From Paradesertivirga superstes (GTDB lineage Bacteria > Bacteroidota > Bacteroidia > Sphingobacteriales > Sphingobacteriaceae): a stretch of 64,000 bases of DNA. The notes beneath the pieces are model-generated. The model saw only the letters and a program-made list of their open reading frames with translations. It did not search any database and was not told where the DNA came from. The stretch covers positions 1 through 64,000 of the forward strand of contig NZ_JBBJCN010000005.1 of NCBI RefSeq assembly GCF_037622515.1, written 5' to 3'. This document shows, in pieces, positions 8,787 to 17,787 of the stretch. The number at the start of each line of letters is the position of its first letter. Position 1 is the first letter of the stretch. A program made the translations under genes and the position numbers.

Positions 8787-9529
8787 TGACTAACCTCGTT
8801 ATTGATATTGGTAATACTTTTTCAAAACTTGCAGTATTCAATAACAGGGTGATCACAAGCCTGATTCAGGTTAAAAATTTAACTATCCATTACCTGCGCA
8901 ATTTTCTCGAAGAAAACGCCGTAGATAACGCAGTGATTTCCAGCGTTAATGTTGAGATAGATGCTTTTGAGGATTTACTCAAGTCAAAAACAAATTACTT
9001 CCGTTTCAGCGGATCCAGCTCTTCGGGTATTGTAAATCATTATAAAACACCTCAAACTTTAGGCCTGGATCGCTATGCTGCCGTAATCGCTGCAGAAGCT
9101 CTTTTTCCCGGTCATAGTTGTTTGGTGATCGATGCCGGCTCCTGTATAACCTACGACTTTGTTGATGCTCACAAGAATTACTGGGGTGGCAGTATTAGTC
9201 CGGGGATAAACATGCGCTTTAAAGCGATGAATGAGTTTACCGGCAGGCTCCCCTTAATTGAAGCCGATTTGTCGGGAAATTCAGAGTATGGTGACGATAC
9301 CCGCTCTGCGATGTTAAGCGGTGTTCAAAAAGGGATCGTTTATGAGGCTATAGGCTTTATTAACTCATTCTATTCGAAGTGGCCCGACTTAAAAGTGATC
9401 CTGTGCGGAGGCGATGTTAATTTTTTTGATACCGAACTGAAAAATAGCATCTTTGCCCACACTTTACAAACCGAGCCGAACTTGGTACTTATTGGTTTAA
9501 ATGAAGTTATCTATTATAATAATGACTAA
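8786..9529 (+). CDS. coaX: Type III pantothenate kinase
   Basis: CoaX phosphorylates pantothenate, the first step of coenzyme A synthesis, and differs from CoaA/CoaW in being an ASKHA-fold enzyme. The 247-residue protein has the N-terminal phosphate loop IDIGNTFSK (Asp7), the GLDRYAA pantothenate-site motif and DAGSCITYD in the middle, followed by GGSISPG. Length and motif order are normal. It overlaps purQ by one base upstream and the next gene by eight bases downstream, so it lies within one transcriptional unit. Confidence 0.95.
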   Translation: MTNLVIDIGNTFSKLAVFNNRVITSLIQVKNLTIHYLRNFLEENAVDNAVISSVNVEIDAFEDLLKSKTNYFRFSGSSSSGIVNHYKTPQTLGLDRYAAVIAAEALFPGHSCLVIDAGSCITYDFVDAHKNYWGGSISPGINMRFKAMNEFTGRLPLIEADLSGNSEYGDDTRSAMLSGVQKGIVYEAIGFINSFYSKWPDLKVILCGGDVNFFDTELKNSIFAHTLQTEPNLVLIGLNEVIYYNND

Positions 9530-10811
9530 GACTTTAAGAAATATATTTATTCTTGGCTGTGTAATATGCAGCTTTAACAGTTTTTCGCAGAGTACCACCA
9601 GTTCTCCATACTCGCAATATGGAATAGGGATGATCAACGGTTCACAATTACCCGAAAGCAGATCTATGGGAGGTTTAGCGGCTGGTTTGAGAAAACCTTC
9701 GCCCTACAGTAACGTCAATCTAGCTAATCCGGCATCATATTCGGCAATACGCATTACAACTTTCGATATCGGGGTTTATGGTGGTAATACAAACCTGAGC
9801 AGGGGCCAAGCTTCAGAGAATACTTTTGATGCAGCTCTTAATCACCTGGTTTTTGCTATGCCGGTAACCAAAACTTCGGCATTAAGCTTCGGACTGGTTC
9901 CATTCAGCAGCAAAGGATATAGCCAGACGATTTCAGATTCGGATGGATCTGCGCCTGTGAATTATGTGTATAGCGGTAAGGGAGGTACATCAAAAGCATA
10001 TCTTGGTTATGGGTTTAAAATAGGCAGCCGCTTTAGTGTCGGCGCAAACGCTTCGTACCTGTTTGGTAAGCTTACAGAAAGTAAAGCGGTTGAATATGAC
10101 GACCTTACATTTCTTAATTCCAGCACTCAGTCAAATAATTCTATATCGGGCCTTAATTTCGATTACGGAGTTCAGTACGAGACACCTGTAAGTAAAAATG
10201 TTAATTTGATACTGGGATATAGCGGTAGCTCAGCTTCTAAAATAAAGTCCAGAAATGATTTGTTGACAACCAGGTATTTTAAAAATGCTGAAACCGGCCT
10301 GAATAGTGTAGCACTTGATACCACTGAGTTTATCGAAAATGAAAAGAGCAATATTCAGCTTCCATTGATGCATACTGTGGGTTTTGCTATTCAACGCCCT
10401 AACAAATGGATGGTAGGCGCGGACCTGTCACTTGGCCAATGGAAAAACTACCGCGAAGGGAATAGCAATCCCGGCCTGCAAAACTCTATGGGGATTGCAG
10501 TTGGCGGCCAGATTATTCCTGATTTTACCTCCGTTGGAAGCTATTTTAAACTCGTGGATTACCGATTCGGATTTAAGTATGATAAGACGTATCTTAATCT
10601 TAACGATCAGAATATAAATCAGGCAGCAATAACATTCGGATTGGGATTACCTCTTCCTGCGAACCGTTCAACATTCTATAAAATAAATCTGGGAACAGAA
10701 ATTGGTCAGCGGGGTACATTAAGCAATAATCTGGTACGTGAGCGTTATGTAAATGTATTCCTAAGCTTTACCATGAACGATCAGTGGTTCCAGAAATATA
10801 AATTTGATTAA
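9522..10811 (+). CDS. Outer-membrane beta-barrel protein, FadL/PorV-like
   Basis: I start at ATG 9522, which gives a clean signal peptide (MTKTLRN, a hydrophobic core, cleavage after SFS) and a 429-residue precursor; an ATG at 9501 would add seven residues. The mature part opens with SPYSQYGIGM and a SRSMGGLAAG segment typical of Bacteroidota outer-membrane transport-like proteins. It then shows alternating aromatic beta-strand patterns to the end, finishing in a short Lys-Phe-Asp tail. It is predicted to be a roughly 14-strand barrel. The position between coaX and an LptC-like gene is often seen in this group. The transported substrate is unknown. Confidence 0.75.
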   Translation: MTKTLRNIFILGCVICSFNSFSQSTTSSPYSQYGIGMINGSQLPESRSMGGLAAGLRKPSPYSNVNLANPASYSAIRITTFDIGVYGGNTNLSRGQASENTFDAALNHLVFAMPVTKTSALSFGLVPFSSKGYSQTISDSDGSAPVNYVYSGKGGTSKAYLGYGFKIGSRFSVGANASYLFGKLTESKAVEYDDLTFLNSSTQSNNSISGLNFDYGVQYETPVSKNVNLILGYSGSSASKIKSRNDLLTTRYFKNAETGLNSVALDTTEFIENEKSNIQLPLMHTVGFAIQRPNKWMVGADLSLGQWKNYREGNSNPGLQNSMGIAVGGQIIPDFTSVGSYFKLVDYRFGFKYDKTYLNLNDQNINQAAITFGLGLPLPANRSTFYKINLGTEIGQRGTLSNNLVRERYVNVFLSFTMNDQWFQKYKFD

Positions 10812-10813
10812 TA

Positions 10814-11377
10814 ATGCTCTCCTTCAGATTTAACATCGCATATTTTTTTGCTTTGGGATGTTTACTATTCATCTCCTGCGAAAATGATCTGAAGGAAATC
10901 GAGAAAATATCAGCTAAAACCAAAGTTTCTGCAGATACATCAAGAGGGGTAGAAATTATTCTCAGTGATTCTGCTGTGGTTAAAGGCAAGCTTTCGGCGC
11001 CTTTGCTCTTATATTATAATACCTCAAACCCTTACAATGAAATGCCTGAGGGCCTTACTGTTATTTTTTATGATGAATTTCAAAAGGAAAGCAGCAGGAT
11101 AACTGCCGACCATGGTATTCGCCGTGAAAATGAGCATTTGGTAGAATTAAGGAAGAATGTGGTGGTAACTACACAAAAGGGAGATACCTTTAAATCGGAG
11201 GAGCTTTTTTGGGATGAAACAAATAAGGTGTTTTATTCTAATCAGCTGGTAAATATTACGAAACCTGACGGCACTTCTATAAATGGTACACAATTTAGAA
11301 GCGACCAGAATTTTGATAATCCGGTTATCAATAATGCTACCGGAAGCCTTGCCACAGGCAATAAGCTAACCTATTAA
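10814..11377 (+). CDS. lptC: LptC-like LPS export lipoprotein
   Basis: A 187-residue protein with a lipoprotein signal (hydrophobic run ending in LLFISC at about residue 22) and then a beta-rich domain. In Bacteroidota this protein is annotated as the periplasmic LPS-export component LptC, which passes lipopolysaccharide from LptBFG to LptA. Recognisable segments are YNEMPEGLTVIFYDEF, ITADHGIRRENEHLVELRKN and the TPDG-like KPDGTSINGTQF. It starts two bases after the outer-membrane protein gene, so it is probably cotranscribed. The family relation is good; the function is inferred from the family. Confidence 0.8.
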   Translation: MLSFRFNIAYFFALGCLLFISCENDLKEIEKISAKTKVSADTSRGVEIILSDSAVVKGKLSAPLLLYYNTSNPYNEMPEGLTVIFYDEFQKESSRITADHGIRRENEHLVELRKNVVVTTQKGDTFKSEELFWDETNKVFYSNQLVNITKPDGTSINGTQFRSDQNFDNPVINNATGSLATGNKLTY

Positions 11378-11401
11378 TAATGAATTTTTGAGGCTTGTTT
11401 T

Positions 11402-11435
11402 TTTGCTATAATTTTTTTTTAAAAATTGTATCTTG
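11402..11435 (+). promoter_or_regulatory. Candidate Bacteroidota-type promoter of the PpiD-like gene
   Basis: TTTG at 11402-11405 and TATCTTG at 11429-11435 (close to TAnnTTTG) are separated by 23 bases, within the range seen for the primary sigma factor of Bacteroidota. The start codon follows 34 bases later. The spacer contains a T-tract. Confidence 0.45.
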
Positions 11436-11469
11436 CGCCCTCTTTTAAAACGAAAGAAGAATAGAATAT

Positions 11470-13578
11470 ATGGGAATAATGAGTTTTTTGCGGAACCGTG
11501 CGGGTGCTATCCTTATAGGGGCAATCGGTTTTGCTTTATTTGCGTTTTTACTGGGCGATGCTGTTCAAATGGGCGGCTCTTTTATGGGTGGCGATCGTAA
11601 CGAAGTTGCTGAAGTTGCCGGTAAAAGCATTTCATATGATGAGTTTAAAGCTAAGGTCGATCAGAACGAAGCTAACTTCAAGCAGCAAATGGGTGGAAAC
11701 TTAAACCCTCAGATGAGTGCTTATGTTGTAGAAAATACCTGGAACCAGGTCATTTCAGAAGTTTTAATCGATAAAGAAGTAGAGCGTTTAGGATTACAGG
11801 TTGGTAAAGCCGAGCTAAATGATATGCTTACAGGTAAAAATCCGCATCCACAGGTAGTTCAAACCTTTACAGATCCTCAAACCGGACAGTTTAATAAATC
11901 TCAGATCGCTGGAATTATCGACAATGTGAAACTTCAGGGAGCTAACAGCCCGATGGGTAAACAATGGGGCGACTTCCTGCTTTCTATCAAACGCGACAGG
12001 TTATTTCAGAAATATAATAATCTTGTTAAAAACAGCATTTATGTTACTTCATTAGAAGCAAGAGAAGATTATGCCCAGCGCAATAAGCTTGCGAACTTCA
12101 ATTATGTTAACTTAGATTATGCTTCAATTCCTGATAATAAGGTCAGCCTAAGCGATGACGATTACAGCGATTACTACGAAGAAAATAAAACCCGTTTCAA
12201 AAACCGGGAAGAAACACGATCTTTTGAATACGTAATATTTGATGCGAACCCTTCAAAAGAGGATTCATTAGCTGCCCGTTCTGCTATCAATAAAATTGCG
12301 GCAGATTTTCGTAACACAAAGAACGATTCATTATTTGTTGCTATAAATTCTGACACAAAAGCTCCTCTTGCTTATGTAAAAAAAGGTTCTTTAGAACCGG
12401 CGATAGATTCTGTGGCATTTTCATCGGCACCAGGTGCAATCATTGGTCCCTTGTTTTCAAACGGAGCATTCAAGGTTGCCAAGGTCCTTGATGTGAAAAT
12501 GAGCCCCGATTCAGTAAAGGCAAGCCATATTTTATTAAATCCGGCTGCCGAAGGAGGAATGGATAAGGCTAAAGCCAAGGCTGATTCTATTCTGGCGCTT
12601 ATTCGCAAAGGAACAAGTTTTGAAGAAATGGCGATCAAGTTTAGCGTCGATCCTTCTAAAAGTCAAGGGGGGAGTTTAGGTACTTTCGGACGCGGAGCCA
12701 TGGTTCCAGCATTTGAAGATGCGGTGTTTAACGGAGCAACGGGCGATACTAAAGTTGTTACAAGCCAGTTTGGTGTACATATTGTACGTATCGATAAACA
12801 AATCGGTTCCTCAAGAGTGGCAAAGGTTGCGCTTGTGGATAAGGTAGTTGCCAGCAGCAGCCAAACTCAGCAAAAGGTATATCAGAAAGCTTCTGAATTT
12901 TTGGGTGCCGCAGATGACGACAAAGAATTTGACAATAGGGTTAAATCAGCGAAACTTCAGAAATTAGTTGCAGATAATGTTGCGGCTTCTCAGTCTAATG
13001 TTCCCGGACTTGAAAATCCACGTGAACTTGTTCGCTGGGCATTTGATGCTGAAGAAGGTGATGTAACCGATAAAGTTTATGAAGTAGGTAACCAGTATGT
13101 AGTTGCTAAACTTACAAGCATCCGTGAAAAAGGCCTTCTACCTTTAGAAAAAGTTAAAAAAGATATAGAGCCTATGGTACGCAACCGTGTTAAGGCCCGC
13201 ATGCTCACCGAGCGTTTTGAAGAGGCGCTTAAAGGTGTGTCGTCTATCAGCCAGGTGGCCCAAAAAGTTGGCAGACAGGCTCAGCCGGTTCAGAATATAG
13301 TTTTCGCTAACCCCGTTATCCCAGGAGGCGGACAGGAAAATAAAGTTATTGGTACTGTATTCGGCTTACAGCCAAATAAACTTTCTAAACCTATACAGGG
13401 TGAGGCGGGTGTTTTTGTAGTGCAGGTAAATGGCTTTACAAATCCGGCGCCTTTAACAAATACGTTTAAACAGAAAGAGCAGATAATGCAATCAGTAGCT
13501 CAAAGGGCTCAAAGTCAATTCTTTGAAGTTCTTAAAGAAAAAGCGGAAATCAAAGATAACCGACTTCGTTTCTTTTAA
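11470..13578 (+). CDS. PpiD/SurA-like peptidyl-prolyl isomerase, membrane anchored
   Basis: A periplasmic folding factor of 702 residues. The N-terminus is cytoplasmic (MGIMSFLRNRAG), one transmembrane helix spans residues 13-35, then comes a SurA-type N-terminal chaperone domain (about 45-200). A parvulin PPIase domain lies at about 349-440 (SHILLNP, then SQGGSLGTFGRGAMVPAFEDAVF and VVTSQFGVHIVRI), followed by a second degenerate PPIase-like region and a C-terminal helix. The organisation matches PpiD, which acts on newly secreted envelope proteins. It has its own candidate promoter and a strong terminator, so it is probably monocistronic. Length is normal for Bacteroidota. Confidence 0.93.
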   Translation: MGIMSFLRNRAGAILIGAIGFALFAFLLGDAVQMGGSFMGGDRNEVAEVAGKSISYDEFKAKVDQNEANFKQQMGGNLNPQMSAYVVENTWNQVISEVLIDKEVERLGLQVGKAELNDMLTGKNPHPQVVQTFTDPQTGQFNKSQIAGIIDNVKLQGANSPMGKQWGDFLLSIKRDRLFQKYNNLVKNSIYVTSLEAREDYAQRNKLANFNYVNLDYASIPDNKVSLSDDDYSDYYEENKTRFKNREETRSFEYVIFDANPSKEDSLAARSAINKIAADFRNTKNDSLFVAINSDTKAPLAYVKKGSLEPAIDSVAFSSAPGAIIGPLFSNGAFKVAKVLDVKMSPDSVKASHILLNPAAEGGMDKAKAKADSILALIRKGTSFEEMAIKFSVDPSKSQGGSLGTFGRGAMVPAFEDAVFNGATGDTKVVTSQFGVHIVRIDKQIGSSRVAKVALVDKVVASSSQTQQKVYQKASEFLGAADDDKEFDNRVKSAKLQKLVADNVAASQSNVPGLENPRELVRWAFDAEEGDVTDKVYEVGNQYVVAKLTSIREKGLLPLEKVKKDIEPMVRNRVKARMLTERFEEALKGVSSISQVAQKVGRQAQPVQNIVFANPVIPGGGQENKVIGTVFGLQPNKLSKPIQGEAGVFVVQVNGFTNPAPLTNTFKQKEQIMQSVAQRAQSQFFEVLKEKAEIKDNRLRFF

Positions 13579-13599
13579 GGAGTTTAAGCTAAATATCAG

Positions 13600-13627
13600 C
13601 CGGAAGAAATATTCTTCCGGTTTTTTT
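13600..13627 (+). terminator. Intrinsic terminator after the PpiD-like gene
   Basis: A perfect 9-bp stem, CCGGAAGAA / TTCTTCCGG, with a three-base loop is followed directly by seven T residues. It lies 21 bases after the stop codon and is a textbook rho-independent terminator. Confidence 0.92.
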
Positions 13628-13698
13628 GTTATATAACAATAGGATGATTAAGCTTTACCCTAAGCTTTATAACTTCACATTCAAGCTTTTATCGTAAA

Positions 13699-14214
13699 AT
13701 GGATATACAGGAAAATATTGTCAATCGCGTTGCCCAAAGTGGTTTAATAAGTCTTGATCCGGCAGAACTATATCCGGCCGGCGATAGAATTGTCTATGAT
13801 ATCAAAGATAACCTGTTTCACGGCTTAATGCTTCGGGAGAAAGATTTCAGGGAATTTATCAAACAACACGACTGGTCGCAGTACCAGGATAAGCATGTGG
13901 CGATTACCTGCTCATCGGATGCGATTGTTCCCACCTGGGCCTATATGTTATTAGGAAATAAGATGGCGCCTTTTGCGCGCACCATTGTTTTTGGTAACCT
14001 TGAACTGCTCGAAACCGTATTGTTCGACCGTGCTGTAAACATGCTCGATATTGAAAAGTATCGCGATGAACGGGTAGTTATCAAGGGATGTGGCGATATT
14101 TCTGTCCCTGTTTCAGCATATGTCGACTTAACAGCAAAGCTTAGCGGTGTAGCAAAAAGCATTATGTATGGCGAACCCTGTTCTACTGTGCCTATTTACA
14201 AGAGGAAGGATTAA
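13699..14214 (+). CDS. DUF2480 family protein
   Basis: A 171-residue cytoplasmic protein. I recognise it as DUF2480, a Bacteroidota-restricted family, from the opening EN-VNRVAQSGLI-LDPAELYP pattern and the internal REKDFREFIKQHDWSQYQ and TCSSDAIVPTWAYMLL segments. A later GCGDISVPVSAYVDL segment completes the family pattern. I know of no function. It stands between the terminator of the PpiD-like gene and a DUF3108 gene, with gaps on both sides, so is probably transcribed alone. Confidence 0.85.
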   Translation: MDIQENIVNRVAQSGLISLDPAELYPAGDRIVYDIKDNLFHGLMLREKDFREFIKQHDWSQYQDKHVAITCSSDAIVPTWAYMLLGNKMAPFARTIVFGNLELLETVLFDRAVNMLDIEKYRDERVVIKGCGDISVPVSAYVDLTAKLSGVAKSIMYGEPCSTVPIYKRKD

Positions 14215-14331
14215 GTGGAATTAAAAATTAAAAAGTAAAAATTAAAAAGTTAGAAATAAAAAGGCAGTTCATTTGAAAAGTAAAACAACTCCGGAAATAT
14301 TGCCACAGCCTATAATACATTACGCAGCTTT

Positions 14332-15114
14332 ATGAGAAAACTCCATCTTTTGGTTCTGTTATTTTTATCTTCAAATGTTGTGTATTCACAATATCTAGAG
14401 AACAGAAAAGAACCAGTTTTTAAAGTTGGCGAAGAGCTCAAATATAAATTGCGATACGGTTTTGTAACTGCCGCTGAAGCTACATTATCTGTCAGAAACA
14501 GTGATCTTAAATTTAATAATCAGTCTGTTTATCATTTATTGGCAGAAGGCAGAACCTCAGGGACCTTTGATGTTTTTCATAAAGTACGAAACCGCTATAA
14601 CTCATACATTCATCCGACCCAATTACTCCCGTTTTTATATACTGAAACGATAAGAGAAGGGAATTACAGGCGTAATGACAAGGCCCGTTATCATCAGGAG
14701 GAAAAGAAAGTTGTTTCAAACAAGGGCACGTTCTTTGGTAAACGCAGTCAGCTGTTTGATATAGTATCGGCTTATTATTTTGCGAGAAGTCTGGATCTGA
14801 GCGAAGTAAAGCAGAATGAAAAATTTAAGATGACTTATTTTCTCAATGACGGTTTGGCCGATCTTGAAATAATTTATATTGGTAAAGAGAGGGTAAAAAC
14901 CTCTATGGGCTATTTTAATTGCCTGAAATTTAATCCCTCGATTCAGGCTGGCCGGGTTTTTCGCGAAGATAGTAAGCTATATCTGTGGATTACTGACGAT
15001 GGGAACCGTATCCCTGTGAAGGCTCAGGTCGAAATTTTGGTGGGCACCGTAACGATGGAACTCACTTCTGCTAAAGGTTTAAAATATCCTTTAGATGTAA
15101 CAAAGATTAAATAA
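14332..15114 (+). CDS. DUF3108 domain protein, exported
   Basis: A 260-residue protein with a signal peptide (MRKLHLLVLLFLSSNVVYS, cleavage near residue 19). The mature domain, residues about 30-250, carries the DUF3108 pattern: FKVGEELKYKLRYGFVTAAE near the start, FDVFHKVRNRYNSYIHP, and KLYLWITDDGNRIPVKAQV near the end. It is predicted to be a beta-rich periplasmic protein of unknown function. Its stop overlaps the DUF3109 start by one base (TAATG), and this DUF3108-DUF3109 pairing appears coupled. Confidence 0.85.
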   Translation: MRKLHLLVLLFLSSNVVYSQYLENRKEPVFKVGEELKYKLRYGFVTAAEATLSVRNSDLKFNNQSVYHLLAEGRTSGTFDVFHKVRNRYNSYIHPTQLLPFLYTETIREGNYRRNDKARYHQEEKKVVSNKGTFFGKRSQLFDIVSAYYFARSLDLSEVKQNEKFKMTYFLNDGLADLEIIYIGKERVKTSMGYFNCLKFNPSIQAGRVFREDSKLYLWITDDGNRIPVKAQVEILVGTVTMELTSAKGLKYPLDVTKIK

Positions 15115-15692
15115 TGATTGAAGTACTGAATACCCTGGTAGATGAAGATCTGCTGACAGAAAGTTTTGTGTGCCACCTTGATAAATGCAAAGGTGCATGC
15201 TGTGTTGAAGGAGATGCCGGTGCACCCCTCGAAAGAAGTGAGCTGGCTGTGCTGGAAGAAATCTATCCGCTTGTGAAGCCTTACATGACCGAAAAGGGCA
15301 TACAGGCTGTAGAGGAAGCCGGAACCTGGGTTAAAGATGGCGAAGGCGATTATACCACTCCGTGTGTGGACGGTCATAAAGAATGCGCGTATGTAATGTG
15401 GGAAGACGGAATTAGCAAATGCGCCATAGAGCGGGCATACCTCGATGGTAAAACCGGCTGGAAAAAACCCGTTTCCTGTCATTTATACCCAATCCGGATT
15501 ACCGAGTATCCTGAGTTTGATGTCCTTCATTACGATCGCTGGCATATCTGTAGCTCTGCATGCAGTTTTGGAAAGGAATTGAAAGTTCCGGTGTTCAGAT
15601 TTTTAAAAGATCCTCTTATCCGGAAATATGGAGAGAACTGGTATAATGAACTGGAAGAAGCGAATACTGCATATAAGGAGCTGAAGGGATAA
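15114..15692 (+). CDS. DUF3109 family cysteine-rich protein
   Basis: A 192-residue protein with a dense Cys pattern: Cys20, Cys25, Cys29 and Cys30 in the first cluster (LDKCKGACCVEGD). Further cysteines follow in TTPCVDGHKEC, KCAIERA, PVSCHLYPIR and HICSSACSFG. It resembles the zinc/iron-sulfur-cluster UPF0153-type proteins, so a metal cluster is likely, though not proven. The opening IEVLNTLVDEDLLTESFVC is the DUF3109 family start. It is cytoplasmic by composition and translationally coupled to the preceding DUF3108 gene. Confidence 0.88.
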   Translation: MIEVLNTLVDEDLLTESFVCHLDKCKGACCVEGDAGAPLERSELAVLEEIYPLVKPYMTEKGIQAVEEAGTWVKDGEGDYTTPCVDGHKECAYVMWEDGISKCAIERAYLDGKTGWKKPVSCHLYPIRITEYPEFDVLHYDRWHICSSACSFGKELKVPVFRFLKDPLIRKYGENWYNELEEANTAYKELKG

Positions 15693-15746
15693 GCAAAGCG
15701 CTGTTGGTGAGGCGCGCACGTGGTCGGGTTTCGTTTCAAACTCAAA

Positions 15747-15937
15747 GCATCCTATGCAAACGTTCTTAACATAATTCCGAACGAATGGCCCTGTGGTATT
15801 GCATTGTGCGGAAGAGAGATATCTCCGCGGACAAGGGGCTTCACTTCCATCGGTAGGAGACCTCTCTCTGCTCTATCCCCAGCTATAGACCGTTCGAGGT
15901 GACGGCCGAGGTATTGGTTTTCGTGTTTGAACTGACA
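15747..15937. repeat. Family A palindromic repeat, copy 1
   Basis: A 191-bp unit running from GCATCCTATGCAAACG to a segment ending AACTGACA. The inner ends (CCGAACGAATGG and CCGTTCGAGGTGACGG) are reverse complements apart from a few changes, and a smaller inner palindrome AGAGATATCT lies near position 15815, so the RNA or single strand would form a long branched hairpin. The next copy follows directly. Confidence 0.85.
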
Positions 15938-16056
15938 GCATCCTATGCAAACGCCCATAACATAATTTCCGCCATATCGAGCGAATGGCCCTGTGCTACT
16001 GCATTGTGCGGAAGAGAGATATCTCCGCAGAAAAAGGGTAGATACTTTCATTGGGG
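15938..16056. repeat. Family A repeat, copy 2, left half only
   Basis: Starts exactly where copy 1 ends and matches it through the AGAGATATCTCCGC inner palindrome, then diverges at about 16030-16056. The stop-interrupted GIY-YIG gene begins 15 bases further on, so the nuclease gene appears to occupy the break in this copy. Confidence 0.75.
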
Positions 16057-16070
16057 TAGTATTCGGAAAT

Positions 16071-16370
16071 TTAGTTAATTGCCAATTGCTCCCACAAATC
16101 TATCCATTCTGGATTCAAGGTATTTATTAAAACCACCTTCTTTTCTCTGCGCCATTTCTTTATTTCTTTCTCCCTTCCAATTGCTTCTTCAATTCTGGAA
16201 AAGAACTCGTAATATATACAGTATTCAAGATTGTACTTTGCAGAAAAACTTGAGGGATATTTGTGTTCTTTATGCTCCAGTATCCTGTTAAGTAAATGAG
16301 AAGTTACCCCAATATATAAAGTAGTTCGATGTTAATTGGTCATGATGTAGATGCATCCTCCATATTCCAT
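16071..16370 (-). pseudogene. GIY-YIG endonuclease, interrupted by an in-frame stop
   Basis: Reading the minus strand from ATG 16368-16370 gives a 99-residue single-domain GIY-YIG nuclease in one continuous frame to the TAA at 16071-16073, except that codon 13 (16332-16334) is TAA. The first part reads IYIMTN, then the stop, then HRTTLYIGVTSHLLNRILEHK, so the stop lies inside the GIY-YIG motif region. It probably arose from a single AAA-to-TAA change. The rest shows the family hallmarks EEAIGREKEIKKWRREKK and an NPEWIDLW end. It is flanked on both sides by family A repeats. Restart downstream is conceivable, but the catalytic N-terminus would be lost. Confidence 0.85.
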
Positions 16371-16411
16371 TTTTAAAAGTAAAAAATCTTATAAAAAGCT
16401 TTGTAATAAAT

Positions 16412-16596
16412 TTCCCATAATATAATTCCCGTCATGTCGAACGAATGCCCTGTGCTATTGCATTGTGCGGAATAGAGATATCCGCGGACAGGAGGTAGCT
16501 GCTTCCATCGGTAAGAGACCTCTCTCTCTGCTCTAACCCCGGCTATAGGCCGTTCGAGGTGACGGATGAGTGTTTGGTTTCGTTTTCAAACTGACA
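16412..16596. repeat. Family A repeat, copy 3
   Basis: Nearly complete unit: CCCGTCATGTCGAACGAATG on the left, the inner AGAGATATCCGCGG segment, and GGCCGTTCGAGGTGACGG on the right followed by the unit tail. It begins about 40 bases beyond the 5' end of the GIY-YIG remnant and abuts copy 4. Confidence 0.85.
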
Positions 16597-16838
16597 GCAT
16601 CCTATTCAAACGCCCATACCATAATTTCCCGTCATATCGAACGAATGGCCTGTGCTATTGCATTGTACGGAAGAGAGATAACTCCGCGGACAAGGGCTTT
16701 ACTTCCATTGGTAGGAGACCTCTGCTCTATCCCCGGCTAAAGGGCTGTTACTTCCATCGGTAGGAGGCCTGCTCTATCCCCAGCTTAGGCCGTTCGAGGT
16801 GACGGATGGGTGTTGGTTTCGTTTACAAACTCAAAGAG
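16597..16838. repeat. Family A repeat, copy 4, with internal duplication
   Basis: Starts directly after copy 3 with GCATCCTATTCAAACG. It contains a short internal tandem duplication of the ACTTCCATCGGTAGGAG / CTCTATCCCC segment at about 16700-16780, which makes it longer than the other copies, and ends with the GTTCGAGGTGACGG arm near 16804. Confidence 0.8.
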
Positions 16839-16911
16839 CTGAGATTTACTCTATTCCCCAGTACCTCTCTCATTCAATAATTTTGATAAATTTGCAGCTT
16901 TAGAAATATTA

Positions 16912-17766
16912 ATGAGCAAAATCATAGTTTTTGGAGCTTCAGGGCAGCTCGGCCAATGCCTTAAAGTGGTAGCCGGACAGCAAAATATAAAGGATATCAA
17001 TTTTCTGCCTGAAGAGCAGGCCGACATATTGAATGTAGAAGCACTAAAATCTATCTTTCAAACCGAAGCTCCGGCTTATTGCATCAACTGCGCCGCATAT
17101 ACCGCCGTAGATAAAGCCGAAGACGAACAGGACCTCGCCCGGAAAATAAACCGCCAGGGAGCAGATAATCTTAGCCGTTTATGTAAGGAATATAGTACTA
17201 CACTCGTTCATGTTTCCACAGACTTTGTATTTGCCGGAAATGAAGCCAAAGTTTTAACCGAAACCGATGCTGCAGAACCTGTAAACATTTATGGCTTAAC
17301 CAAACTCGAAGGAGAACAGGTAATTGCAGCGACAAATGATAAGTATTATATTCTGCGCACCAGCTGGTTGTATTCCGAATTCGGGAATAACTTTGTTAAA
17401 ACCATGCTTCGTTTTGGTAAAGAAAAGGAAGAGATGCGTATCATATGCGATCAGATTGGTACGCCAACCTATGCTATTGACCTTGCGCGTTGTATATTCC
17501 ACATCATTAAGAACGACAGTCAGCAATACGGATTATATCATTACAGCAACGAAGGAGTAACTTCCTGGTACGATTTCGCGAAAGCTGTTTTCGACATCGC
17601 CGCACTGAAAGTTAAAGCGATACCCATTAAAAGTTCAGAATATATTACAAAAGCGATTCGTCCCGCTTTTTCAGTAATGGATAAATCAAAAATTAAAAAT
17701 ACATTTAATATCGAGATCCCCTATTGGAGGGATAGTTTGATTGAATGTATGAAGAAGTTGGACTAA
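16912..17766 (+). CDS. rfbD: dTDP-4-dehydrorhamnose reductase
   Basis: Last step of dTDP-L-rhamnose synthesis: NADPH-dependent reduction of dTDP-4-keto-L-rhamnose. The 284-residue SDR-type protein has the nucleotide loop GASGQLGQ at residues 8-15, CINCAAYTAVDKAEDE in the first third, VHVSTDFVFAG with the catalytic region, and the YGLTKLEGE YxxxK motif, then ILRTSWLYS and a C-terminal substrate domain. The length is normal. It precedes rfbA by 90 bases with a family B palindrome between them. rfbC is far away at 58.3 kb and rfbB is not in this window. Confidence 0.95.
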   Translation: MSKIIVFGASGQLGQCLKVVAGQQNIKDINFLPEEQADILNVEALKSIFQTEAPAYCINCAAYTAVDKAEDEQDLARKINRQGADNLSRLCKEYSTTLVHVSTDFVFAGNEAKVLTETDAAEPVNIYGLTKLEGEQVIAATNDKYYILRTSWLYSEFGNNFVKTMLRFGKEKEEMRIICDQIGTPTYAIDLARCIFHIIKNDSQQYGLYHYSNEGVTSWYDFAKAVFDIAALKVKAIPIKSSEYITKAIRPAFSVMDKSKIKNTFNIEIPYWRDSLIECMKKLD

Positions 17767-17787
17767 GGAGATGGACTTGTTGACGTA

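Larger units (their letters stand above)
15693..16911. other. 1.2-kb intergenic repeat block with a dead GIY-YIG gene
   Basis: Between the DUF3109 gene and rfbD there is no intact gene. The block consists of about four copies of a roughly 190-bp palindromic repeat (family A, listed separately) and a stop-interrupted GIY-YIG nuclease gene on the minus strand. Short frames across the repeats are not credible genes. Confidence 0.8.
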
